Shown: one piece after another, positions 44,508 through 53,900 of the stretch
How the letters are laid out: every line of letters starts with the position of its first letter
Numbering within the stretch: the stretch's first letter is position 1
Origin: Gilvibacter sp.
GTDB taxonomy: Bacteria > Bacteroidota > Bacteroidia > Flavobacteriales > Flavobacteriaceae
Direction of reading: 5' to 3'
NCBI RefSeq assembly: GCF_013214815.1
Contig: NZ_JABSPU010000013.1
Span: forward strand, 1 to 55,538
Length of the DNA: 55,538 bases
Position numbers and translations under genes: made by a program
The notes under the pieces: generated by a model
What the model saw: only the letters and a program-made list of their open reading frames with translations
What the model was told of the DNA's origin: nothing
Database searches by the model: none

Positions 44508-44891
44508 TCAGGCTGCCGTCATTATTTTTAGTCTATTACGCTTTAAGGTGATAAGATACGACTTTTTCACCAAAAAGGCAGTACTCTTTTCTATGCTTTG
44601 AGCTTCAGTTAAAGAAAAATCAATTCCCCTCCAGTGATGGCTAATTCGCTGCCGCCGCTGAGAGTGTTCACCTGCTGTATTGTCGTGTACTTTTACCGCT
44701 GTGGCCGTTGCATTTTCCCGAGGGGATTGATCTCCAAAATTAACTGTACTGTTTCGATGGTTGAAAGGATGAACATGAGCCCAAATGTGCATTTCAGGCA
44801 TGCAAAAAGGGCTCGCGTATTGCGGTTTTGCACCATAAGCGGCCTTAACAGTTCTTCGGTCTGAGCTTTTCTTCTGCACTATCATGTTCAT
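44508..44891 (-). CDS. Candidate leader ORF upstream of susC (uncertain)
   Basis: 127 codons in the susC direction, ending 69 bp before susC. The product is rich in His, Arg, Ser and Ala and is not recognised; it has no signal peptide or membrane segment. The central G-D-Q-S-P-R-E-N-A-T-A-T-A and the tail L-I-T-L-K-R-N-R-L-K-I-M-T-A-A look protein-like, but the region also folds into hairpins, so it could be a non-coding leader read in frame by chance. Conservation of the amino-acid sequence would decide. Confidence 0.3.
   Translation of the reverse strand: MNMIVQKKSSDRRTVKAAYGAKPQYASPFCMPEMHIWAHVHPFNHRNSTVNFGDQSPRENATATAVKVHDNTAGEHSQRRQRISHHWRGIDFSLTEAQSIEKSTAFLVKKSYLITLKRNRLKIMTAA
44619..44731 (-). 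promoter_or_regulatory. Long-range stem in the susC leader with trailing T-rich stretch
   Basis: On the minus strand ATCAATCCCCTC (44720-44731) pairs with GAGGGGAATTGAT (44619-44631) apart from one bulged base; the second arm is directly followed by T5CTTT. The about 88-nt inside is GC-richer than its flanks. The shape is that of a structured leader ending in a terminator-like arm. No known riboswitch class is recognised. Confidence 0.4.
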
Positions 44892-44941
44892 TAACTTCCT
44901 GAAAACGAGGGACTTTGGTTGAGATCTCTCGCTCTGAAGTC

Positions 44942-44977
44942 AGACAACAATTAAGCGTACTTTTCTTAACGTTGTCT
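44942..44977 (-). other. Hairpin in susC upstream region
   Basis: AGACAAC (44942-44948) and TTAAG (44951-44955) pair with CTTAA (44965-44969) and GTTGTCT (44971-44977), giving 12 base pairs around a 9-nt loop. No T-run follows on the minus strand; role unknown. Confidence 0.4.
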
Positions 44978-45051
44978 TAATTTAAGGGCTAATATTTACT
45001 TTTTTTTTGATTATTAAAAATAAACACTCTTAAAATCTCGGTTTTCATAAC

Positions 45052-45065
45052 CGAAAACGTTTTCG
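45052..45065. promoter_or_regulatory. Perfect LacI-type operator palindrome
   Basis: CGAAAACGTTTTCG is a perfect 14-bp palindrome with the central CG typical of LacI/GalR-family operators. It lies 240 bp upstream of lacI and in front of the weak susC-direction promoter candidate. Matching site: 23874-23887. Confidence 0.75.
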
Positions 45066-45105
45066 TATTTTCGACTCCTGAATTTAGCAATCAACGAAAA
45101 ATTAA

Positions 45106-45119
45106 CGAAAACGTGTGAG
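45106..45119. promoter_or_regulatory. Second LacI-type half-operator
   Basis: CGAAAACGTGTGAG shares the left half (CGAAAACGT) with the palindrome at 45052 and matches 11 of 14 positions overall. Together with 45052 and 45143 it makes three sites within about 105 bp. Confidence 0.5.
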
Positions 45120-45139
45120 CTATAGTCTTGGCTACATTT

Positions 45140-45168
45140 TTTGTTTAACGTTTTCAAGTGTATTTTTG
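45140..45168 (+). promoter_or_regulatory. lacI promoter with operator half-site in the spacer
   Basis: TTTG (45140-45143), a 17-nt spacer, and TATTTTTG (45161-45168), an exact TAnnTTTG box. The spacer contains AACGTTTTC (45147-45155), the right half of the LacI palindrome, so the regulator would sit between the two promoter boxes and repress itself. The leader to the ATG at 45305 would be about 130 nt. Confidence 0.6.
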
Positions 45169-45304
45169 GCCGGATTTTTTCCGGTTTTCGTAAAACAGTT
45201 TCGGAATAAAATCGAAGGATATTCGTCAAGGCTTGAAATTACTCGTGCTTCGCTAACATCAGAATCAAAAACTAACCTATACCCCCGAGCCACAGGCTGA
45301 TTAT

Positions 45305-46354
45305 ATGGAACAAGTTACGCTTAAACAAATTGCAGAATACCTCGGAATATCTATTGCGACGGTCTCTAAAGCTCTAAAAGACTATCCTGACGTTAGCCAG
45401 AAGACCAAGGCTTTGGTCAAAGCTGAGGCAGAACGACTCAACTACCAACCCAACAGTTTTGCCGTGAATCTGAGGACCAAAGAGTCTCGAACTATTGGTT
45501 TGATCATTCCGGAGGTAGTTCACTTCTTTTTCGGCAATATTGTACGTGCCATCATCACCGAAGCAGAGAAAAAAGGCTATTTGGTAATTATCCTTCAGTC
45601 TGACGACAATCCAGAACTCGAGAAAAAGCAGATCGATCTGTTGATCAGTAAGCGCGTAGATGGTATTATGATCTCGCTAGCAAACAATACCGTAGACACC
45701 TCACATTTACAAAAAGTGATGCGATTGGGGATTCCTTTGGTGATGTTTGACAAGATCTCCAAGCTGGTGCCCTGTTCCAAAATAATCATCGATGATCGCA
45801 AAGCAGCCTATGAAGCTACCAAACACCTCATTGAGCAAGGTTGTACCAAGATCGCGCATTTTAGAGGTCCTTTACTGCCTCAAAATTCTATTGATCGATT
45901 CCTCGGATATAAAAAGGCGTTAGAAGACCATGGATTAGAATATAATTCCAAGCATGTTTTTCTATGCGACCCGATCATTTATGAAAAGGGGCGGGAACAC
46001 GCAAATGCTGTCCTAGATGAAGGTATGGATATTGACGGCATCTTTGCCAACACCGACATGGTAGCCATTGGCGCCCTTTCTGTATTTAATGAACGTGGTA
46101 TTAAAGTTCCTCAAGACCTCAAGATCATAGGTTTTAGTAACTGGTTCATCTCATCGGCGATGACACCCACCTTGAGCACCGTAGATCAAGACGGGATCAA
46201 AATGGGCAAAAAAGTATTCAAAAGACTCTTCAAAGAGTTACAGGCTAAAAAGAATGGGCAACTGCTCCCTCCAGAAACCATAGCTATGCCTACTAAGGTG
46301 ATAGGAAGAGGCTCTTCTATGGTAAGTAAAGCCGCCCTTACCGCCAAGTCTTAA
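45305..46354 (+). CDS. LacI/GalR-family transcriptional regulator
   Basis: 349 residues. N-terminal HTH T-L-K-Q-I-A-E-Y-L-G-I-S-I-A-T-V-S-K-A-L (residues 4-23) with the hinge helix region A-E-R-L-N-Y-Q-P-N, then a periplasmic-binding-protein-type effector domain (T-I-G-L-I-I-P-E, R-V-D-G-I-M-I-S, D-G-I-F-A-N-T-D-M-V-A-I-G-A). The effector is probably a sugar or sugar phosphate from the adjacent pathway. It is divergent from susCD and convergent (4-nt overlap) with a PfkB fructokinase; operators occur at its own promoter and before the transporter/trehalase operon. Confidence 0.93.
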   Translation: MEQVTLKQIAEYLGISIATVSKALKDYPDVSQKTKALVKAEAERLNYQPNSFAVNLRTKESRTIGLIIPEVVHFFFGNIVRAIITEAEKKGYLVIILQSDDNPELEKKQIDLLISKRVDGIMISLANNTVDTSHLQKVMRLGIPLVMFDKISKLVPCSKIIIDDRKAAYEATKHLIEQGCTKIAHFRGPLLPQNSIDRFLGYKKALEDHGLEYNSKHVFLCDPIIYEKGREHANAVLDEGMDIDGIFANTDMVAIGALSVFNERGIKVPQDLKIIGFSNWFISSAMTPTLSTVDQDGIKMGKKVFKRLFKELQAKKNGQLLPPETIAMPTKVIGRGSSMVSKAALTAKS

Positions 46355-47241
46355 TCCTTCATAAGGGAATCCAGTTGAGTCATTGAGATTTCTGTAGTGG
46401 CTCCTGGTGTTGCAGCTACTAAAGAACCCAAAGCACAGCCGCGCTTTAAAGCAGCTTGTGGAACTTCTTGCAATAAATAAAATCCGTAGACAAAAGCAGC
46501 CAAAAAAGCATCGCCTGCCCCAACGGTATCAGCAACGGTAGTTGGAAAACCTGCTTGTCGATAAAAATCACCCTCATGCCATAAGGCAGCTCCTTCACTC
46601 CCCAGAGTTACGCAGAGGGTTTTGGCCTCAGTCGCCTCAGCCAGAGCTGCTAATTGCGATTCAAGATCTTGGTGGATAATTGACAACTCCGATAGAACGA
46701 GTGGCAATTCCTCTTCATTAAATTTGATACAATCAGCAATCTTCATTAGATCAATCAAAGCAGACATCTCATAATGCGGAGGCCTGAGGTTAATATCAAA
46801 AATGACGGTATCGCAGCGCTGAACTAATTTATGGAGTTGACTCACATTGAAGGCTTCACGTAGGGCCAAGCTACCAAAAACCAAGATATTATTTCCAATT
46901 GGAATTTCAGGTGCCGGAATATGATCCCAAGCAACAGGCTGGCCTATGGTATAAATAGCTGCGCCTGCTTGGTCAAGTTCTACGTTGACATATCCCGTAG
47001 CTAACTCTTTATGCGGATAGATACAAGTCGTGTCTAGCCCGAGCTCTTCAAGATCAAAATAGGTATCATGCCCTCTGGCATCATTTCCCACAGCACTGAT
47101 AAGTTGTACCTCTGCACCTAGCCTATGAAGACGAAAAGCGACATTAAACGGAGCTCCTCCCAAGACCTCTCGATCCGGAAAACAATCCCAAAGGATCTCT
47201 CCGTAGCAAATAACCCTAGGGGCATCAGGCGTCTTCATCAA
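46351..47241 (-). CDS. PfkB-family fructokinase
   Basis: 296 residues; start at 47241 or 47238 (two adjacent Met codons). C-Y-G-E-I-L-W-D-C-F-P near the N-terminus and V-L-G-G-A-P-F-N-V-A-F-R-L-H-R-L-G are fructokinase-like; the catalytic block D-T-V-G-A-G-D-A-F-L-A-A-F is near residue 245. It phosphorylates fructose to fructose-6-phosphate in this reading. It overlaps the sugar-porter gene by 17 nt and follows the broken GH32 gene, so fructose from sucrose or fructan is the expected substrate. Confidence 0.88.
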   Translation of the reverse strand: MMKTPDAPRVICYGEILWDCFPDREVLGGAPFNVAFRLHRLGAEVQLISAVGNDARGHDTYFDLEELGLDTTCIYPHKELATGYVNVELDQAGAAIYTIGQPVAWDHIPAPEIPIGNNILVFGSLALREAFNVSQLHKLVQRCDTVIFDINLRPPHYEMSALIDLMKIADCIKFNEEELPLVLSELSIIHQDLESQLAALAEATEAKTLCVTLGSEGAALWHEGDFYRQAGFPTTVADTVGAGDAFLAAFVYGFYLLQEVPQAALKRGCALGSLVAATPGATTEISMTQLDSLMKD

Positions 47242-48574
47242 CGAGTTTTTTCTCTAAATCTTCTAACGACACCCCTTTGGTTTCTGGCATTTTAAAGATG
47301 GCCCACAACAACTGCAAGACCATCATACCGGCAAAAAAGTAATAGATATACCAGAGCGAATCTCTGAGGATTCCTTCTTGCTCATCGATAAAGAAAGGTG
47401 TGATCAAAGTGATCAAGGCAGCAAATACCCAGTGGGTACTGGTCCCCCAACTTTGGCCATAAGCTCGAACACGATTCGGGAAGATCTCAGAAATGAACAC
47501 CCAGATCACCGCACCTTGTCCAATGGCATGAGAAGCGATGAAAATACAGATAAAGGTCAACAGCATGGCCGGAGACGCATCCGCATAGAAACACCAACCT
47601 ACCATAATAAGACTCACGATATATCCAATGGAACCAATAATGATGAGTTGCCTGCGTCCTAATTTGTCAATTAATCGCACTCCAATGAGTGTGAATACCA
47701 AATTCACAATCCCAATGGCAATAGAATTAAACAGCGATTCTTCTCCTCCCAAACCAGCTTGCTCCAAGATTTGCGGCGCGTAATACAGCACAAAGTTGAT
47801 TCCACTGAGCTGATTGAAAAAGGCGATCAAAAAGCCCAACCACAGCACGCGGTTGTACTTCTTTTGAAATAACTTTTCACTGGTTTTGGGTTGTAAAAGA
47901 TCTTTTTTGATTTCTTGCAAAACGTTTTTAGCCTTTTCCGCTCCGAGGTAAATAGTCTCTAAAACTCCAAGCGCTGCTTCATCGTCCTTTTTAACAATGG
48001 CCAGCCAACGTGGACTGTTAGGCACTTTCAATACCATGATGGTGTAGAGCAAGGCAGGAATGGCCTCTACTCCGAGCATCCAGCGCCAATCATTGGCTCC
48101 ATCAAAACCTTTGAGCAGCCAATTGGAAATAAAGGCGATCAAAATTCCGAAGACTAAACAAAATTGATATAAGGCCACCATTTTTCCGCGATTTTGCGCG
48201 GAGGTGATCTCAGAAATGTAGATCGGTGCGGCGACTGAGGAAACTCCAACTCCTACTCCACCAATGAATCTAAAAAAGGAGAATGAATAAGGATCTGGTG
48301 CCAATGCGCTTCCAACTGCGGAGACAAAAAAGAGCACTCCAATCCAAAACAAGGTCTTCTTTCTTCCCAAGCGTTTGGTTGGAATTCCACCGGTCAGAGA
48401 ACCTAAAACAGTTCCCCAGAGCGCCATGGACATAATAAAGGTCCCGTGAAATAAGGGTGAAGTATCCCAAAGAGCTTGAATGGGTTTATTGGCTCCACTG
48501 ATCACTACGGTATCAAATCCGAAGAGAAAACCGGCCAGCGCAACAGTGACTGACCACATTACGATTTTGTTCAT
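47225..48574 (-). CDS. Sugar-porter family MFS transporter
   Basis: 449 residues, 12 predicted helices. Sugar-porter signatures are complete: R-L-G-R-K-K-T after helix 2, G-V-G-V-G-V-S-S-V-A-A-P-I-Y-I-S-E, V-P-N-S-P-R-W-L in the middle loop, L-G-R-R-Q-L-I, and M-P-E-T-K-G-V at the C-terminus. Related to XylE/GlcP/fructose carriers; proton symport of a hexose is likely. It begins 6 nt after the end of the GH32 pseudogene and is probably cotranscribed with the fructokinase. Confidence 0.92.
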   Translation of the reverse strand: MNKIVMWSVTVALAGFLFGFDTVVISGANKPIQALWDTSPLFHGTFIMSMALWGTVLGSLTGGIPTKRLGRKKTLFWIGVLFFVSAVGSALAPDPYSFSFFRFIGGVGVGVSSVAAPIYISEITSAQNRGKMVALYQFCLVFGILIAFISNWLLKGFDGANDWRWMLGVEAIPALLYTIMVLKVPNSPRWLAIVKKDDEAALGVLETIYLGAEKAKNVLQEIKKDLLQPKTSEKLFQKKYNRVLWLGFLIAFFNQLSGINFVLYYAPQILEQAGLGGEESLFNSIAIGIVNLVFTLIGVRLIDKLGRRQLIIIGSIGYIVSLIMVGWCFYADASPAMLLTFICIFIASHAIGQGAVIWVFISEIFPNRVRAYGQSWGTSTHWVFAALITLITPFFIDEQEGILRDSLWYIYYFFAGMMVLQLLWAIFKMPETKGVSLEDLEKKLVDEDA

Positions 48575-48580
48575 CTAGTA

Positions 48581-50147
48581 TTAGTTAGTTGGTTTGTTCC
48601 AAATAGAAGGTATTGAATCGATCCTGAACCAGCGAACGCCTGCTGCGTCTGCGGGCACTACTTGGACCTCATCAAAGGGTTCGTTTGGAAATATTTGATT
48701 GGTAAAGACATATCGTCCCCAATCTACAAAAATCTCAATTGAGGAGGCATCAATATAGGCAGTGACATAGATATCCACCGTCTGGATTAAAAGGCTGTTC
48801 TTGATGCTGGGCCCCAAAAGAGGGCTCAAAATCAACCTTCCCGCTCTGGCTTCTATCAAAGGTCATTATACCAGCCTCTGGGAAGAAGCCGATCTCGATC
48901 TCCTCACGCAGATTGTTGCTCAAAATAAAATAGGTATCCGTTTTTGCATAAGTTTTGAATTGAATTCTGTGCTGATTGAGATTTACAGAGTCAAAGTAAA
49001 CCTGCCCAGGACCTTCTGTGTAGTACACAGGCTCCCGGTCATAGACCAAGGTATCTACTTTTTCGTAGGGATAGTTGGTCAATCGTACCCCCTCATTAAA
49101 GCGTTTTAGTTGCAAAGTTCTCGGTAGGGTCATGGAGCTTCGCCAAGCTTCTGTGGGGGTGTTTCTCGCATAATTCCAATTGCTCATCCAACCTATAAAG
49201 ATTCGCTCTCCATAAGGTTCATTGTTTTAAGTAACACCGGCGTAATTATCCATACCGTAGTCTAACCAAAGAGGCTCTTTTTGATCTGTGGTGAACTTTT
49301 CCCCATCCCAATCTCCAATGAAATATTGCGTCCCAGAACCTCCATTTGGAGCCCCTGGATTCATGCTGATGAGCAGCACCCATTTTTTGGCATAATGGTC
49401 CGGATCAGGATGATTTAATGGAAAAAGATCCGGACATTCCCAAACTCCTCCGTGAGCACCTTGGTCTTTGCCAAATTCACTCATCAATTCCCAATCTTTG
49501 AGGTTAGGAGATTTATAGAACTTCGCATGATCGCCAGCGACCAAGATCATCACCCATTGCTTGGTATCCTTATCCCAAAAGACCTTAGGGTCCCTAAAAT
49601 CTTTTATGCCCTCATTACCAATGACCGGATTGCCTTCATATTTAGTCCACGAGTCTCCATTGTCCAAACTGTAGGCAATGCCTTGGGTTTGGAAGTCGGT
49701 GCGTCCGGCTTTTTCTCCCTCCATTAAATGATAGGTGAAAATTGCAACCAAAGGTGCAACTCCGTCTTTCCCAAATCCCGAGGTATTGTCTTTATCAACC
49801 ACTGCGCTGCCTGAGAAAATGAGACCGTGCTCATCAGGATATAATGCAATAGGCTTGTTTTCCCAATGAACCATATCTGTACTTGTGGCATGTCCCCAGT
49901 GCATAGGTCCCCATACAATATCCTCCGGATAATACTGATAGAACAAATGGTAAACCCCATCATTGTAAACCAAGCCGTTCGGGTCATTCATCCATTTAGC
50001 GGGTGGTGAAAAATGATATTGCAAACGGTAGGGTTCGTCGTAGTTGGAACTGAATTCTTGAGCTACAGGAGTCTGCTGGGTTGTAGTTTCCTTGCATCCT
50101 ATCAGCACCAAGAGCGTTAAAAAAAGAAGGTATCGCATGTTTCCCAA
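48581..50147 (-). pseudogene. Broken GH32 fructanase/invertase lipoprotein gene
   Basis: The parent protein of about 520 residues has a lipoprotein signal (L-V-L-I-G-C) and all three GH32 catalytic motifs: W-M-N-D-P-N-G, F-R-D-P and W-E-C-P-D. An in-frame TAA at 49227-49229 replaces the aromatic residue normally found after Y-A-G-V-T; the same frame then continues N-N-E-P-Y-G-E-R-I-F-I-G-W-M-S-N-W to 48750. A second lesion, a frameshift between about 48770 and 48800, moves the end (Y-I-D-A-S-S-I-E-I-F-V-D, stop at 48581) into another frame. The truncated product would lack the fifth blade and the beta-sandwich. The start may be 50147 or 50138. Confidence 0.88.
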
Positions 50148-50191
50148 ATTAGCCGTGCCACTAAGATAAGAGAATTGTAGAAGTCGAATAA

Positions 50192-50220
50192 AAACAAAAA
50201 AAGCAGCCCGTAGGCTGCTT
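50192..50220 (-). terminator. Intrinsic terminator of the 50246 gene
   Basis: Minus-strand stem AAGCAGCC / GGCTGCTT (50213-50220 with 50201-50208, 4-nt loop), followed by a T-rich run (complement of 50192-50200). It insulates the GH32 gene from upstream transcription. Confidence 0.85.
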
Positions 50221-50245
50221 CTTCGCTTTAAGTGTAAAATGATCC

Positions 50246-50803
50246 CTAATGGGCAAAACGGTAGGCCATTTTTGGCTTTACCTTTCCTAAAATGCGGTGC
50301 TTTAACCAGCGCGTGATTCCTAAGAAACTATAGGCTGAGAAATTGAACTGCAGGCGCAACTCTTGAGCTTGTTGATTAGTTACTCGATATCCTCCTTGAA
50401 TCTCAAAATCCAAATACGGAGTATCAAAAACCTCCTTTTTGGTGTAATCGTTTAAGATAAAGGAGTTGTCCCAAGCCTTTAGGTAAAAACGAACCTTGGT
50501 AAAGTAGGCAGCAGGCAAAGCGACAGCTTCACGGGTTTTAATGAATAGTCCAGTGTGTTGTCCTTTAAGTTGCAAAGGCGTTTGCTGCTGAAAGGATTCA
50601 ATGGTTGTGGCCTGGCCATGATCATCAATTAAGGCAAAACCGCTTATGTTCAAAGACATTTCTACCACTTTTAGCGGCTCAATCTCTTTTTGTGTCAAAC
50701 TTAGGTTAAGGGTGCGCGCAGCTTGCGACTCCCAATGGGCAGCCAGGTCCAAACTGTTTGGAAAGGTCTGCCAAATACTCGGATAGAATTTGGTGTTCTT
50801 CAT
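50246..50803 (-). CDS. Conserved-looking hypothetical protein
   Basis: 185 residues from the ATG at 50803; the frame starts at 50821, but the second Met (M-K-N-T-K-F) is preferred because it is preceded by an A/T-rich stretch. I do not recognise a family. No signal peptide or membrane helix; composition is ordinary, with alternating beta-like segments (V-V-E-M-S-L-N-I-S-G-F-A-L, L-P-A-A-Y-F-T-K-V-R-F-Y-L) and a basic C-terminus. It has its own terminator and stands alone between the sugar locus and the restriction gene. The 187 bp between it and 50990 contain nothing I can name. Confidence 0.6.
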   Translation of the reverse strand: MKNTKFYPSIWQTFPNSLDLAAHWESQAARTLNLSLTQKEIEPLKVVEMSLNISGFALIDDHGQATTIESFQQQTPLQLKGQHTGLFIKTREAVALPAAYFTKVRFYLKAWDNSFILNDYTKKEVFDTPYLDFEIQGGYRVTNQQAQELRLQFNFSAYSFLGITRWLKHRILGKVKPKMAYRFAH

Positions 50804-50989
50804 AAGTGTACGTATTAACAATTAAATACACTGCAAATTTCAGGCAGAATTGCAATCTGCCGCACAACAAAATCCTCCGATTTATATACTATTTAAACCG
50901 TACTTATGTAGTTTAATACGCTGTTTTTCAGCTGATAAACCTTTTATAAGGGATAAGGCTTATACTCATTTGGCAAAGCGAAATCGCTA

Positions 50990-53900
50990 TCAACTATTCT
51001 CCACAATAGCAATCTCCTCCTCCGTTAAGCCATAAAGCTCGTAAACCATTTGGTCTATCTCTTTTTCTAGTTGAAATATTTGGGTTTGAAGTTCTTGGGC
51101 TTTTTTCTTGTTCTCTTCAAAGAGTTCTAGCCATTCAAATTCGTCTTTTTTGGTAAGTGATGGGACTAACTCTAAATTTTCTTTTTTTCTTTCTTTGTTA
51201 GTCGTTGTTATGGCCTGATGGAGTTCCTTTATAAAAATATCATATTCCAATTGATACCATAATTGAAGTTTTCTAATAATCGATATAGAATATCTACTTT
51301 GAATGTAATTAAGCAAACTGCTTATAATTGCATCTTTTTTATGATTCAGTTCGAGTAATTCTTCTACTTTCTTCTCGATTTTTTCATCTGCAAATTCTGA
51401 AGGTAGGGGTATCTTAGAAATATATTGTGATTTAAGTCGTAAATAACCCCCTCTTGCTTTGACACATACTGAATGAAGGTACACTTCGATTAATTTAGAA
51501 TTTAATATTCCTAAAATACTCATCGAATCAGATGGTATTCCAAAACATGTCATATCAAAAAGAACATCATTTGCAAAAGTAAAATTAACTGAGTCTGAGA
51601 TGTCTGGATATACGATGAACTTCTGATGAAAGGGAAAGTCTAACTTTATTTGTTGATATTCATACCAAGTCTTTTTACCACTAATAATGCCTTTGTCAAT
51701 AATTGCCCTCGAAGATAATTGTTCCTTACTCATCTTTAAGAAATCTAAAGTTTCCTGATGCTCATTGAAGTTTTCAATTAGGCTATAAATACCGTCATTG
51801 CTCAATCTGTAAGGAAATACAATCATATTAGAAGTATTGGCTGGAGAATACTTTTTGACCTCTCTTCCCAACAGATACTCTTTTAACATTTTTGAATTAT
51901 TTAAATCTGATGGAATCTCTTCCTTCCTTATTATATAAGACCTGTTAGAGCCTGTTTTAATTCCAACTTGTGGCTTATCAATTAAATCAGACAATTTTTC
52001 ATTTTTCTTTTCAAGCTTTTTAATTAAATCAAATAAATCGTTGTTTAATGTACCAGATGTCCAGGAACCTAACCTTCTAAATAATTCATCCTGCGAAACC
52101 TCTATTGAATTGACAAAGTTGTTCTCTATTTCATTATAATTAGCTTCAGAGACCACCAAAAGGTCAGACATTTTAGATTTATTACTTTTTGTAGCTTTCT
52201 CAAATAGGATGATTGACGGATATGCTATAATTCCTTTAAAAACATCAAGATCTCTGAAGTCTATAAATGACCTTATCTTGGAGTTATCTTGTAAATATTT
52301 AATAAGTACTTTACCATATTTAGTCTTTGTATATTTACTGGAGACTATAAATCCACAACGACCCATTTGATTTAGTAAGTCAAGAGATTTTTCAAAAAAG
52401 AAAACGTATAAATCAGACTTTCCTGTGAAAACATTATAAGTCTTACGAAAGTACTCTTTTGACTCAATATCAATAAACTCATTTCTAACATAAGGCGGAT
52501 TCCCGATCACCACATCAAACCCACCTTTTGCAAAGATCTCTGGGAACTCTTCCTGCCAGTTAAAAGCTTTATCTCCGGCAACGGCTTTGCTGTCAATTAA
52601 GCTATTACCACATTTTATATTGTTTGATAGATCATTAAGTTTTCTTCTTGGTTGTGCCGTACGCAACCACAAAGAAAGCTTGGCTATCTCTACAGACTCC
52701 TCGTTTAGGTCTACTCCAAAAATGTTCTTCTCTAATACCGTGTTCTCTATATCCGGGAACTGCAAGCCGCCACCTAAAAGCCTAGTTTTAAGTTCATCTA
52801 TATAATTATGCTCGCTTATCAGAAAGTCTAAAGCCTGGTTTAAAAATGCCCCAGAGCCACAGGCAGGGTCACAAATAGTTATTTGTAAAAGCCAATCACG
52901 GTAATCATCCAGTATGTCACGCAGGCGCTCTAAGGTAGCTTTTTGCCGGCCCTTGCGGCTTTTGTAGTACTCCTCTTCTTTAAAACCTAGCTCTTGTTTC
53001 TTTTCTTCACAGAGCTTGCCAACGGTATTCTCTACTATATATTTGGTTATGTATTTCGGGGTATAGAATACACCGTCCTTTTTTCGCTTGCTCTTTTGCT
53101 TATCGAACTCCCCGCCTTCTATCTCGGCATTAACGCTCTCTATCTCGTTCAAAGAGTTCTCAAAAATATGCCCCAGTATGTTTACATCTACCTGGCTCTC
53201 AAAGTCATAATTAGCCAGTTTAAGGTGTGTTTGTAGAGCAGCTCATCGTCTAGCTCAATAGTGTCCAGAACAGTATCAGGCTTAAATAACCCTCCATTAT
53301 AGGCATAGATCTCTGCCTTCTTGTCCGTGCCTTCTCTACCTTCATCCAAGTATTTAAAATAGAGCTTAAAACGCTCGTACAGCGGCACGTTCACATCTAG
53401 GTCTTTAAGCTTGTTCCATTCTTCCAATATCAATAGGGTAGAGTTAGGTGGTAGCAAGCCTCTGTCCTCAGCAAAGAAAATAAAAAGCAACCTATCTATT
53501 AACTTCTGTGATTTTTTAAAGAGCGACAGCTTTACGTTCTTCTCTATACGCTGTAACTCGGCCTTAACCACATCATCGGTAGCATGATCGCTGAGCATAC
53601 TTCTGGCCTCTTCTTTCAAGCGTTTGCCGTTGCGTTTGACAAGATCGCGGTAAAGCTCTCTTTTAAAGACAGAATAGTCTTTGTAGAACTCTTTGGTAAT
53701 AGCCTCCTCTTGAGCCAAAGAGTCTTCTTTGATTTTTAATGGGAGGTTAGAGAATATATTTTCCTTGGCCAAACACAAATACAGTAATTCAAATTGGTCA
53801 TGGCTGAGGTTAAAAAGGTCAAACTCAATGAACTCCGTGGCATCGTTTATATAGAAACGAAGCTTCTCAAAGTTTGAGGTAACAACATAAACACAGCCTT

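Larger units (their letters stand above)
44439..45304. promoter_or_regulatory. 866-bp susC-lacI intergenic region
   Basis: Holds LacI-type operators (45052-45065, 45106-45119, 45143-45156), a lacI promoter, two long-range hairpins on the susC side (44619-44731 and 44942-44977), a candidate leader ORF (44508-44891), and a tiny ATG-ACG-GCA-GCC-TGA stretch that is also the end of that ORF. I found no exact TAnnTTTG box in the susC direction; TATTTTTA at 45015-45022 (7 of 8) is the nearest. Confidence 0.6.

Noticed and set aside
44634-44864. 76-codon plus-strand ORF opposite the susC leader ORF
   Set aside because: No similarity recognised; the region's pairing arms make open frames on both strands.
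53188-53225. Phase variation of the restriction gene
   Set aside because: No long homopolymer or short tandem repeat at the frameshift; only a three-base A-run.
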